Assembly: GCA_945874515.1 (NCBI GenBank)
Contig: CAMCHA010000122.1
Span: 1 to 7,249, forward strand
Length of the DNA: 7,249 nt
Direction: 5' to 3'
Origin: Asaia bogorensis
GTDB lineage: Bacteria > Pseudomonadota > Alphaproteobacteria > Acetobacterales > Acetobacteraceae
The position numbers were made by a program, and so were the translations under genes. Every line of letters begins with the position of its first letter. The stretch's first letter is position 1. A model generated the notes under the pieces. It did not search any database. It worked only from the letters and a program-made list of their open reading frames with translations, and was not told where the DNA came from. Shown here piece by piece: positions 1-5,646 of this stretch.

Positions 1-1430
1 CGCATTTGCCCATTCTGGCTGCCCTCCGAAAGGGCCGTATTTCCTCGGTTGCGGAGGAAATAAGGTGGTTGGATACGCCCGGCGGCGCGGTGATGGGATC
101 AGGCAAGCTGATCGAAGTACCCCGGCGTGGCCCAAAGCGATTGGTCACCTTGCAGCCGGCGGCTGATGCCCCTTGGCATCCTGGGTTGGTACTGCCTTCG
201 GCTGCCCTGCCGAACCCCACCCAGGAACAAGCCGATGGCGGCGTGGAGGCGCTGATCCCTCTTGCCGCTTTTTCTGGCAGGCGGCGCCGTCAGACCCTGG
301 TCCTGGGCGAGGCGACGGTGCAACTCCGCGTCCTGCATGGGCATTTGCGGACCGTCATGGCCGAGCGCGAAGTCGTCCGGGTAGGCATTCTGGGTCCGCC
401 AGAGGCAGTTCTGGATCTGGCCCAACGCCTAGTCGCGGTATGTCCGCTATTGCCATCAAGCCTCAGCCTGGCTGCCGAAGCCTTGAGCCTTGCCACTGGA
501 CAGCCCCCGGCCCCGCGCCGGCGCGGGGCGCCGGATACCTCGGACGCTGATACGCTGGAGGCCTGCTTTACGCTTGCCATCGGCCATTTGCTGGAGGTTG
601 CGTCCCATTACGCGCCGATCGCCCGCGCTGGCACTGCGATAGAGGGCGTTCATCAATTGCGGGTCGCGATGCGGCGCCTGAGATCAGTTCTCAAGGTGTT
701 CCGCCCAGTCACGGATGCGCCGCAAGGCCGCGCGCTGGATGAGGCTTTGAAAGGGTTCTTGAAGCTACTTGGGCCGGCACGGGATTGGGATGTGTTTTTG
801 GCCGGGATCGGGGCGGAGATGGCTGATCTTTTGCCGGATGATCGCCGCATGCGGGCCTTGCTGCGTGCGGCAGAAGCGGAACGCCAAACAGCCTATAAGG
901 GTCTTGCTGAAGCGCTGGACGGGCCCGCCTGGCGCGCGTTGCTGCTGGCCGGCATCGCCTTCGTGCTCCGCAAACCCTGGCGTGACGGGGCTGATGCCGA
1001 AAGGCTTGAGCGTTTGGAAGCCCCACCACAGGATTTTGCCGCGCTTGTATTGGGAAAGCGCTGGCGCAAATTGCGCAAGGCAGGCGAAGACATCGAGGAG
1101 CTGGAGCCCGAAGCGCTGCATGAACTTCGCCTTGATGCAAAGCGCCTGCGTTATGCCGCCGAGGTCTTTTCCCCAATTTTCCCGAGCAAGGCGACACGCC
1201 GGTTCCAGCGGAACCTTTCTGCATTGCAGGAGGAATTGGGGCTGAGCAATGATGCCTCGGTCGCGCGCGGTTTGGTACAGCATCTTGACCGCGACAAGGA
1301 TACGGGCCGCGCTTGGGCGATTGGCATTGTGGAAGGCTGGTGCCTGGCACGAACCACATCGGATCGAGAAGCCATTCTGGCGATTTGGGACAAGCTTGAT
1401 ACTAAAGAATCATTCTGGTCAGGGGATTAG
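1..1430 (+). CDS. CYTH-CHAD domain protein, 5' partial
   Basis: The frame is open to the left edge. The first possible start in view is a TTG at 6, but the protein there is already inside a CYTH domain, so about 25-35 N-terminal residues, including the ExExK signature, should lie upstream. Counting from the TTG, residues 1-160 resemble the rest of a CYTH (triphosphate tunnel) domain: 'WLDTPGG' at 21-27 matches the usual YFDTPDG strand. Residues about 182-460 form a helical CHAD domain. It carries both family signatures, HQLRVAMRRLR at 216-226 and HELRLDAKRLRY at 372-383, plus LGPARDWDV at 255-263 and LQEELGLSND at 407-416. CHAD domains bind inorganic polyphosphate through these conserved His/Arg/Lys faces, and CYTH-CHAD proteins are linked to polyphosphate or triphosphate metabolism. 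The CYTH half looks degenerate: the usual 'TLK' reads 'TLQ' at 48-50. Enzymatic activity is therefore doubtful, while polyphosphate binding is likely. No gene partner is visible; the next gene starts 91 bp later. Confidence 0.88.
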   Translation, partial: HLPILAALRKGRISSVAEEIRWLDTPGGAVMGSGKLIEVPRRGPKRLVTLQPAADAPWHPGLVLPSAALPNPTQEQADGGVEALIPLAAFSGRRRRQTLVLGEATVQLRVLHGHLRTVMAEREVVRVGILGPPEAVLDLAQRLVAVCPLLPSSLSLAAEALSLATGQPPAPRRRGAPDTSDADTLEACFTLAIGHLLEVASHYAPIARAGTAIEGVHQLRVAMRRLRSVLKVFRPVTDAPQGRALDEALKGFLKLLGPARDWDVFLAGIGAEMADLLPDDRRMRALLRAAEAERQTAYKGLAEALDGPAWRALLLAGIAFVLRKPWRDGADAERLERLEAPPQDFAALVLGKRWRKLRKAGEDIEELEPEALHELRLDAKRLRYAAEVFSPIFPSKATRRFQRNLSALQEELGLSNDASVARGLVQHLDRDKDTGRAWAIGIVEGWCLARTTSDREAILAIWDKLDTKESFWSGD

Positions 1431-1521
1431 CCGCATCTCTTCGCGTTTTGCGTGAGTGTGACACAATTTTTTACATCTTTGGCAGTTGTAACACGGTGAA
1501 AAATTAGGTTAACGGTAGTCC

Positions 1522-2073
1522 GTGCGTGAACCAAGACGTCTCTTTAAAGGCAAGCAACTAAGTCCCCGCTTTCGCGGCTCCGGGCTAGGTGTTGCCTGCG
1601 CGGTGATTGCAGCGCTTTTCCTTGGCTTTGGCTTGCCGTCCAATCTGTTCGGCTCTGCCCCGGCGGATCGCCCCATCACGGCTGAACCCGCGCAAATCCG
1701 CGTTTTTGATGGTGAGACGCTCGGCCTTGGGGATCGCATCATCCGGCTTTCCGGCATTGCCGCCCCAGCGCGGGGTGAGGCTTGTGGCGGGGACACCTCA
1801 CGCGCCGATTGCGGCGCGGCCGCGGCGGCGGCGCTGGCGCGCTTGGCTCACGGCCAAAACATTACCTGCAGGATTGAAGGCCATGACAGCTTCCGCCGCG
1901 GGCTTGGCCGCTGTACCGCCGGTGGGCGCGATTTGAACGCCGCGATGGTGGAATCGGGTTACGCGCTGGCATCAGTATCCGTTCTGCGCCCCCTGGAAGT
2001 GGCGGCGCGTGATGGCCGGCAAGGGCTTTGGGCCGATACCAGCCAGATGCCGGCCGATTGGCGGCGGCGTTGA
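1522..2073 (+). CDS. Membrane-anchored thermonuclease (SNase)-like protein, probably catalytically altered
   Basis: A 183-residue protein of the staphylococcal nuclease fold. The N-terminus is basic (RRLFKGK, PRFR), followed by one hydrophobic segment at about 21-40. That fits an uncleaved membrane anchor with the domain outside the cytoplasm. The SNase-like domain spans about 57-180: VFDGETL at 61-67, IRLSGIAAPARGEAC at 74-88, RRGLGRC at 125-131, DLNAAMVESGYALA at 137-150 and the terminal GLW at 168-170. Four cysteines (88, 97, 116, 131) are placed as in exported alphaproteobacterial relatives and could form disulfides. Aligned by eye to S. aureus nuclease, Arg35 (R75) and Arg87 (R125 or R126) are kept. 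Asp21 becomes Glu65, Asp40 becomes Ala80 and Glu43 becomes Ala83, so normal Ca-dependent nuclease chemistry is questionable. The start is GTG: an in-frame TAG lies at 1516-1518 and no ATG precedes the membrane segment. No good Shine-Dalgarno sequence is present, so translation may be weak or leaderless. Confidence 0.85.
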   Translation: MREPRRLFKGKQLSPRFRGSGLGVACAVIAALFLGFGLPSNLFGSAPADRPITAEPAQIRVFDGETLGLGDRIIRLSGIAAPARGEACGGDTSRADCGAAAAAALARLAHGQNITCRIEGHDSFRRGLGRCTAGGRDLNAAMVESGYALASVSVLRPLEVAARDGRQGLWADTSQMPADWRRR

Positions 2074-2086
2074 GCGCCTTTGCCTA

Positions 2087-2120
2087 TTTCTGAAATGGGC
2101 CGGTTTCTGAAAAGGGCTGG
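2087..2120 (+). repeat. Two-copy 17-bp tandem repeat
   Basis: Two adjacent 17-bp units (2087-2103 and 2104-2120) both begin TTTCTGAAA and end GG. They differ at two positions. The repeat sits 14 bp after the SNase-like stop, in the gap before gltA. It may be replication slippage or a pair of protein-binding half sites; the sequence does not decide. Confidence 0.6.
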
Positions 2121-2197
2121 GCGCAGCGTTTTACCCCCATCTTCAAGAGCAATTTACGCTTTGGCGTTAGGCTTTCCCCGGCTGCCGGTCACTCGGT

Positions 2198-2227
2198 TTG
2201 CCAATCTGCCTGCTCCGCCCCTATCTT
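2198..2227 (+). promoter_or_regulatory. Candidate sigma-70-type promoter for gltA
   Basis: A -35-like TTGCCA at 2198-2203 and a -10-like TATCTT at 2222-2227 are separated by 18 bp. They match the E. coli consensus at 5/6 and 4/6 positions. Transcription would start near 2234, giving a leader of about 60 nt before the gltA ATG. The rest of the 2074-2293 gap holds the 17-bp tandem repeat and two weak short inverted repeats (ACGC-TTTG-GCGT near 2157 and CCGG-CTG-CCGG near 2178), neither a convincing terminator. This is pattern matching by eye only. Confidence 0.35.
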
Positions 2228-2280
2228 GCACTGCACCATGATTTAGCGCCCCCGCTTGTGCTGGTGGCGTGACCGTTTTT

Positions 2281-2287
2281 GAGGAAG
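2281..2287 (+). promoter_or_regulatory. gltA ribosome binding site that fixes the start
   Basis: GAGGAAG lies 6 nt upstream of the ATG at 2294. The reading frame extends 5 codons further to a TTG at 2279, but that TTG precedes the Shine-Dalgarno sequence. The ATG is therefore the start. Confidence 0.8.
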
Positions 2288-2293
2288 ACAAGC

Positions 2294-3601
2294 ATGACCA
2301 CGAAGCCCCAGGGGTCCATTACCATCACGTTGGATGGCACAAACAAAAGCACGACGTTGCCCTTGCTGGGCGGCACGCTGGGCCCGCATGTTGCTGATAT
2401 TCGCAAGCTTTATGGCGATCTTGGGATCTTCACCTTCGACCCCGGCTATGGCGCGACCGCTGCCTGCGAAAGCACCATCACCTATATTGATGGTGATGCC
2501 GGCATCCTGCTGTATCGCGGCTATCCCATTGATCAATTGGCCGAAAATTCGAGCTTCCTGGAAATTTCCTATTTGCTGCTGAATGGCAATCTGCCCAATG
2601 CCACAGAGTATGAGGAATTCCGCAAGGGTGTGACCTATCACACCATGCTGCATGAACAGCTCCGCCGCTTCTTTGATGGCTTCCGCCGCGACGCGCACCC
2701 GATGGCGATAATGTGCGGTGTGGTTGGCGCTTTGGCGGCCTTCTATCATGACAACCTGGACATCAATGATGCGCGGCAGCGTGAAATTGCGGCCTTCCGC
2801 CTGATTGCGAAAGTGCCGACCATTGCGGCTTGGGCCTACAAATATTCCATCGGCCAGCCCTTCATGTATCCGCGCAATGATCTGAGCTATGCGGAGAACT
2901 TCCTGTATATGCTGAACGCCGTGCCGGCCGAGCCCTGGGTGAATAACCCTATCCTGGCGCGCGCGATGGACCGCATCATGATCCTGCATGCGGATCACGA
3001 ACAGAATGCGTCCACCAGCACGGTGCGGCTGGCGGGTTCAACCGGTGCCAACCCCTTTGCCTGCATCGCGGCGGGTATCGCTGCCCTTTGGGGCCCAGCG
3101 CATGGTGGTGCCAATGAGGCCGTGCTGAAAATGCTCGCCGAGATTGGGCATCCCGAGAATATTCCTGCGTTCATCAGTGAAGTGAAGGACAAGAACAGCC
3201 ACACCAAGCTGATGGGCTTCGGCCACCGGGTTTATAAGAATTTCGACCCGCGCGCTAAGATCATGAAGGAAACCTGCCACGAAGTGCTGGCGGAACTCGG
3301 CATCAAGAATGAGCCGCTGTTGGATATGGCGATGGAAATGGAACGCATTGCGCTTTCCGATGATTATTTCGTCAGCCGCAAGCTTTATCCGAATGTGGAT
3401 TTCTATTCGGGCATTATCCTGAAGGCCATGGGCATTCCAACCCATATGTTCACCGTACTGTTTGCCGTGGCGCGCACGGTGGGCTGGGTGAGCCAGTGGA
3501 AGGAATTGATCGAAGACCCAAGCCAACGCATCGGCCGCCCCCGCCAGGTCTACAGTGGTGCGGCGGAACGGCCCTTCGTGCCGATGGCACTCCGAACCTG
3601 A
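2294..3601 (+). CDS. gltA: Citrate synthase (type II, hexameric-type)
   Basis: A 435-residue citrate synthase, the usual length for Gram-negative type II enzymes. It condenses oxaloacetate and acetyl-CoA to citrate, the entry step of the TCA cycle, in the cytoplasm. The catalytic triad is intact: His270 in [11 protein letters not shown], His311 in [14 protein letters not shown] and Asp369 in NVDFYSG, matching E. coli His264, His305 and Asp362. Other family hallmarks are the N-terminal [15 protein letters not shown] (about 46-60), [16 protein letters not shown] (64-79), the [14 protein letters not shown] stretch (232-245) and the C-terminal RIGRPRQVY near 412-420. The ATG start is set by a strong GAGGAAG site. 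The gene stands alone: a 220-bp gap with a candidate promoter precedes it and a stem-loop follows, so it is probably monocistronic. No truncation or unusual residue is seen. Confidence 0.98.
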   Translation: MTTKPQGSITITLDGTNKSTTLPLLGGTLGPHVADIRKLYGDLGIFTFDPGYGATAACESTITYIDGDAGILLYRGYPIDQLAENSSFLEISYLLLNGNLPNATEYEEFRKGVTYHTMLHEQLRRFFDGFRRDAHPMAIMCGVVGALAAFYHDNLDINDARQREIAAFRLIAKVPTIAAWAYKYSIGQPFMYPRNDLSYAENFLYMLNAVPAEPWVNNPILARAMDRIMILHADHEQNASTSTVRLAGSTGANPFACIAAGIAALWGPAHGGANEAVLKMLAEIGHPENIPAFISEVKDKNSHTKLMGFGHRVYKNFDPRAKIMKETCHEVLAELGIKNEPLLDMAMEMERIALSDDYFVSRKLYPNVDFYSGIILKAMGIPTHMFTVLFAVARTVGWVSQWKELIEDPSQRIGRPRQVYSGAAERPFVPMALRT

Positions 3602-3611
3602 TCATGGCTCC

Positions 3612-3639
3612 CCTCCCCGGGGTTTTCGCTTCGGGGAGG
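3612..3639 (+). terminator. Stem-loop after gltA, possible terminator
   Basis: CCTCCCCG at 3612-3619 pairs perfectly with CGGGGAGG at 3632-3639 around a 12-nt loop. It begins 10 bp after the gltA stop codon. No T-run follows directly, so it is either a weak intrinsic terminator or a 3'-end protecting hairpin. A run of six Ts occurs about 40 bp further on, near 3678-3683, without a proper stem of its own. Confidence 0.5.
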
Positions 3640-3829
3640 ATGTGCCGTTAATCCCGCGTCAGGGAAGAATACCCCAATTTTTTAAGGCTTCTCGTGCAAT
3701 TATAGGTGCATGGAAGCAGCCGACCCGATCAACCAGAAGCCGAAGATCAGGCTAAAATTGACGCCCCTTGTGCAAAAGGGCGGCCCGGCGTTAACCTTTC
3801 ATTCATCTTTACGGCCTAAGGTTCCCCCT

Positions 3830-4033
3830 ATGCTCAGTCTGAACTCCATTGCAGCCGTCTCCCAGGAAGTCTCGGCAAATTCCGGGATCATCCAGGCGCG
3901 TTCGCCGGTACAGCCGGTGGATATGCTGCGCGCTAATGGCCCGGGGCAAAGTGCTCAGCGCTCGCTGGACGCCGTCCCGCCCGAGCCGACGAAGCCGATG
4001 CCGCGCGGATCCTTGCTCGACCTTCGGGTCTAA
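3830..4033 (+). CDS. Small hypothetical protein, 67 residues
   Basis: I do not recognise this protein. The start is chosen at ATG 3830 because AAGG (3818-3821) sits 8 nt upstream. The frame is open further back to an ATG at 3710, but the extra 40 residues have no good ribosome binding site and look like translated intergenic DNA. The product begins MLSLNSIAAVSQEV, is rich in Ser, Pro and Ala, has no hydrophobic segment long enough to span a membrane, and ends in a compact PRGSLLDLRV motif that could be a conserved short linear motif. It is likely soluble and poorly ordered. It stands alone between gltA and the convergent glycosylase gene. The 3602-3829 gap upstream holds the gltA stem-loop, an AT-rich patch (about 3675-3705, with TATAGG at 3701-3706) and a TTAACC element at 3791-3796. 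The clear ribosome binding site and GC-rich third positions favour a real gene, but only conservation would prove it. Confidence 0.5.
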   Translation: MLSLNSIAAVSQEVSANSGIIQARSPVQPVDMLRANGPGQSAQRSLDAVPPEPTKPMPRGSLLDLRV

Positions 4034-4068
4034 AGGTTTCTTCTCAAAATTTGTAGGTTTGCTTGGCG

Positions 4069-4713
4069 CTATTTGCCGTTGAGCGCCGCGGTTACGCCCG
4101 CCATGGCCGCCTGAAACATCTCAGTTGTCAGCCGCCGGGTTGAGGTGTTGTAGCGGCTCACATGATAGGAATCGGCCAGGATCAGCCCATCGGGCAAGCG
4201 ACGCCGCGCGCCATGGGTGAAGGCGAAGCGCGAAGCCGGAATGCCCTTGGCGCGGAGCAGCGCGTTATGCGCGACGACCCCAAGCGCCAACACGACGCGG
4301 AGGGCCGGCATGGCGGCAAGCTCGGCCTTCAGGAAGTCATTGCAGGCGCGGATTTCGACTGGCAGCGGCAGGTTTTCCGGTGGCACGCAGCGCACCGCAT
4401 TGGCGATGCGGCAGCCGGTGAGCTCCATGCCATCCTTCGGGTCTTCGCCATAGGCGCCGCGGGCTAGGCCATATTCAAGCAAGGTCGTGTAAAGCAGCTT
4501 GCCGGCATAATCCCCGGTGAAGGGCCGTCCGGTGCGATTGGCGCCACGCACCCCGGGGGCGAGGCCGAGCACCAAAAGCGGTGCCTTTCGCGGGCCCCAA
4601 CTAGGCACGGGCGCGTTATGCCAGCCGGGTTCCTTCGCCCGATTGGCAGCGCGATATTCGGCAAGCCTTGGGCAAAGCGCGCAATCGCGGCCCGGCGCCA
4701 TCATTTCGCTCAT
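4069..4713 (-). CDS. Uracil-DNA glycosylase, family 5 (UDGb)-like, iron-sulfur type
   Basis: A 214-residue member of the uracil-DNA glycosylase superfamily. Such enzymes cut uracil, and in family 5 also some other deaminated bases, from DNA to start base-excision repair. Four cysteines are placed for a 4Fe-4S cluster: C11 and C14 (CALCPRL), C109 (NAVRC) and C124 (EIRAC). Motif 1 is GLAPGVRGANRTGRPFTGD at 50-68, the family 5 form; family 4 enzymes carry an acidic residue (GEAPG). NAVRCVPPENLPLP at 105-118 and the LALGVVAH core at 142-149 also match. The C-terminal motif 3 is SYHVSRYNTSTRRLT at 182-196; the family norm is HPS, so Val replaces Pro. The ATG at 4713 overlaps the stop of the upstream NYN gene (ATGA), which fixes the start and implies translational coupling. 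Family 5 over family 4 is a by-eye assignment, and some annotations would simply say 'uracil-DNA glycosylase family protein'. Confidence 0.92.
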   Translation of the reverse strand: MSEMMAPGRDCALCPRLAEYRAANRAKEPGWHNAPVPSWGPRKAPLLVLGLAPGVRGANRTGRPFTGDYAGKLLYTTLLEYGLARGAYGEDPKDGMELTGCRIANAVRCVPPENLPLPVEIRACNDFLKAELAAMPALRVVLALGVVAHNALLRAKGIPASRFAFTHGARRRLPDGLILADSYHVSRYNTSTRRLTTEMFQAAMAGVTAALNGK

Positions 4714-5369
4714 TCAGGCTCGATATCCGGCGCCTCACCATAAGGGTCGGCAGGAGTGATACGGCTTGGCCTAGTTGCCAAGGCAGCGGCGGGCGGTGCG
4801 GGGCGCGGGCGGGCTTCGGCGGGGGCGCGGCGGGCGATTTCCGGGCCGATATCGGCCAATTCCAGAAAACCATCAGCCTGGCGGCGCAATTCATCGGCGA
4901 TCATGGGCGGCTGGCTTTCCATGGTGGAAACTACCGTCACCTTCACGCCCAGGCGCTGCACAGCCTCCACCACGCGGCGGAAATCACCATCGCCAGAAAC
5001 CAGCACCGCATGATCAAGATGCGGTGCCAATTCCATCATATCCACCGCCAATTCGATATCCATATTGCCCTTGATGCGCCGGCGCCCCGTGGGGTCTGCC
5101 TGTTCCTTGGCGGGCTTGGTCACCACGCGCCAGCCATTATAGGCCAGCCAATCCGTTAGCGGGCGAAGCGGCGAGTAATCCTCGGACTCGATCAGCGCGG
5201 TGTAGTAGCAAGCGCGCACCAGATAGGTGGAGCTGCCAAAAAACCGCAGCATGGCGGCGAAATCCATCTCGAACCCAAGGGCTCTTGTGGCGTAATAGAG
5301 GTTGGCGCCATCAACGAACAGGCCAACGCGTTCCGGACCGGCCTGGCGCCGAGCAACATGAGCAGGCAT
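4710..5369 (-). CDS. NYN domain (LabA/DUF88-like, PIN-fold) protein
   Basis: A 219-residue protein with an NYN domain, a PIN-like nuclease fold related to LabA and Limkain-b1. Such proteins are predicted Mg-dependent RNases, though few bacterial members have been assayed. The domain covers about residues 14-170. The acidic residues expected at the metal site are present: D20 in GLFVDGANLYYA, D104 and D110 in KGNMDIELAVDMM, and D127/D129 in LVSGDGDFRRVVEA. The 'K(G)xMD' and 'SGDGDF' motifs are the LabA-like hallmarks. The tail from about 181 is Pro/Ala/Arg-rich and probably disordered. The start is taken as ATG at 5369-5367, 8 nt after GAGG; a TTG one codon upstream is the less likely alternative. 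The gene leads a minus-strand operon and overlaps the glycosylase gene by 4 nt. Its role is unknown; coupling to a DNA-repair enzyme suggests nucleic-acid processing, but that is inference. Confidence 0.93.
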   Translation of the reverse strand: MPAHVARRQAGPERVGLFVDGANLYYATRALGFEMDFAAMLRFFGSSTYLVRACYYTALIESEDYSPLRPLTDWLAYNGWRVVTKPAKEQADPTGRRRIKGNMDIELAVDMMELAPHLDHAVLVSGDGDFRRVVEAVQRLGVKVTVVSTMESQPPMIADELRRQADGFLELADIGPEIARRAPAEARPRPAPPAAALATRPSRITPADPYGEAPDIEPE

Positions 5370-5377
5370 CAAATGAT

Positions 5378-5381
5378 CCTC
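5378..5381 (-). promoter_or_regulatory. NYN gene ribosome binding site
   Basis: Read on the minus strand, GAGG ends 8 nt before the ATG at 5369 and 5 nt before an adjacent TTG. Spacing and codon type favour the ATG. Confidence 0.6.
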
Positions 5382-5416
5382 AATGGTTTGAAATTAGAGA
5401 TCAAATACGGAAATTT

Positions 5417-5445
5417 TTATTACACTATAAATTCTGCGTTGTCAT
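5417..5445 (-). promoter_or_regulatory. Candidate promoter of the NYN-glycosylase operon in an AT-rich island
   Basis: On the minus strand, ATGACA (plus coordinates 5440-5445, 5/6 to the -35 consensus) is followed after 17 bp by TAATAA (5417-5422, a loose -10). That gives a leader of about 40 nt to the NYN start. The surrounding 5385-5436 is strikingly AT-rich for this GC-rich window, as expected of a promoter region. On the plus strand the same island holds TATAAA at 5426-5431, a possible -10 for folK, although no good -35 sits at the right distance. The island may therefore serve as a divergent promoter. Confidence 0.35.
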
Positions 5446-5460
5446 GCCCCGCGCGCCAGA

Positions 5461-5504
5461 GCATTTTCAAGCCAAGCGGTAACGCTTGGCGACTCGGAAA
5501 ATGC
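5461..5504 (+). repeat. Hairpin repeat copy 1
   Basis: The outer arms GCATTTTC (5461-5468) and GAAAATGC (5497-5504) pair over 8 bp. The inner arms GCCAAGCG (5471-5478) and CGCTTGGC (5483-5490) pair over 8 bp around a GTAA loop, which in RNA is a GNRA-type tetraloop. An asymmetric internal loop (AA opposite GACTCG) separates the two stems. Confidence 0.85.
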
Positions 5505-5520
5505 GACCAAACAGACGGAA

Positions 5521-5564
5521 GCATTTTCAAGCCAAGCTGTAACGCTTGGCGACTCGGAAAATGC
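5521..5564 (+). repeat. Hairpin repeat copy 2
   Basis: It has the same outer 8-bp stem as copy 1. A single G-to-T change at 5538 breaks the pair next to the loop, leaving a 7-bp inner stem with a 6-nt loop. The rest of the hairpin is identical to copy 1, pointing to recent duplication. Confidence 0.85.
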
Positions 5565-5580
5565 GACCAAACAGACGGGA

Positions 5581-5625
5581 ACATTTTCAAGCCAAGTGGT
5601 AATCGCTTGGCGACTAGGAAAATGC
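5581..5625 (+). repeat. Hairpin repeat copy 3, diverged
   Basis: The first base is A instead of G, shortening the outer stem to 7 bp. The inner arm reads GCCAAGTG, which still pairs with CGCTTGGC through one G-T wobble. One extra T enlarges the loop to 5 nt (GTAAT). Pairing is therefore largely kept despite several changes. After GACCAAAC the sequence leaves the repeat and runs into the folK start. Confidence 0.8.
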
Positions 5626-5646
5626 GACCAAACCAAAGTTTAGCGC

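Larger units (their letters stand above)
5461..5632 (+). repeat. Tandem array of three 60-bp hairpin-forming units
   Basis: Three head-to-tail copies start at 5461, 5521 and 5581. Each holds a nested inverted repeat of about 44 bp followed by GACCAAAC. Copies 1 and 2 differ at only two of 60 positions; copy 3 is more diverged. The array lies between the divergent NYN and folK genes and ends about 15 bp before the folK start. The general form (outer CATTTTC/GAAAATG arms, inner arms, a GACCAAAC-like tail) resembles palindromic intergenic repeats that I recall from other alphaproteobacterial genomes. That family link is from memory and is not shown here. Confidence 0.9.

Noticed and set aside
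709..1359. 216-codon minus-strand frame inside the CHAD gene
   Set aside because: It is a low-complexity Arg/Pro/Ala translation opposite clearly coding CHAD sequence.
2243..2998. 251-codon minus-strand reading frame inside gltA
   Set aside because: It is the antisense shadow of a certain citrate synthase gene in GC-rich DNA, with no family motifs.
3780..3796. Full CtrA binding site (TTAA-N7-TTAA)
   Set aside because: Only the right half, TTAACC, is present; the position for the left half is GCGG.
3710..3829. N-terminal extension of the small ORF to ATG 3710
   Set aside because: It has no good ribosome binding site and no protein-like pattern, and a better-placed start exists at 3830.
4065..4086. 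GGCGCT/AGCGCC inverted repeat as bidirectional terminator between the convergent genes
   Set aside because: The stem is only 6 bp, overlaps the glycosylase stop codon, and no T-run follows on either strand.
5461..5632. CRISPR array
   Set aside because: The 'spacers' are identical 16-nt connectors, there are only three units, the repeats are long nested palindromes, and no cas gene is nearby.
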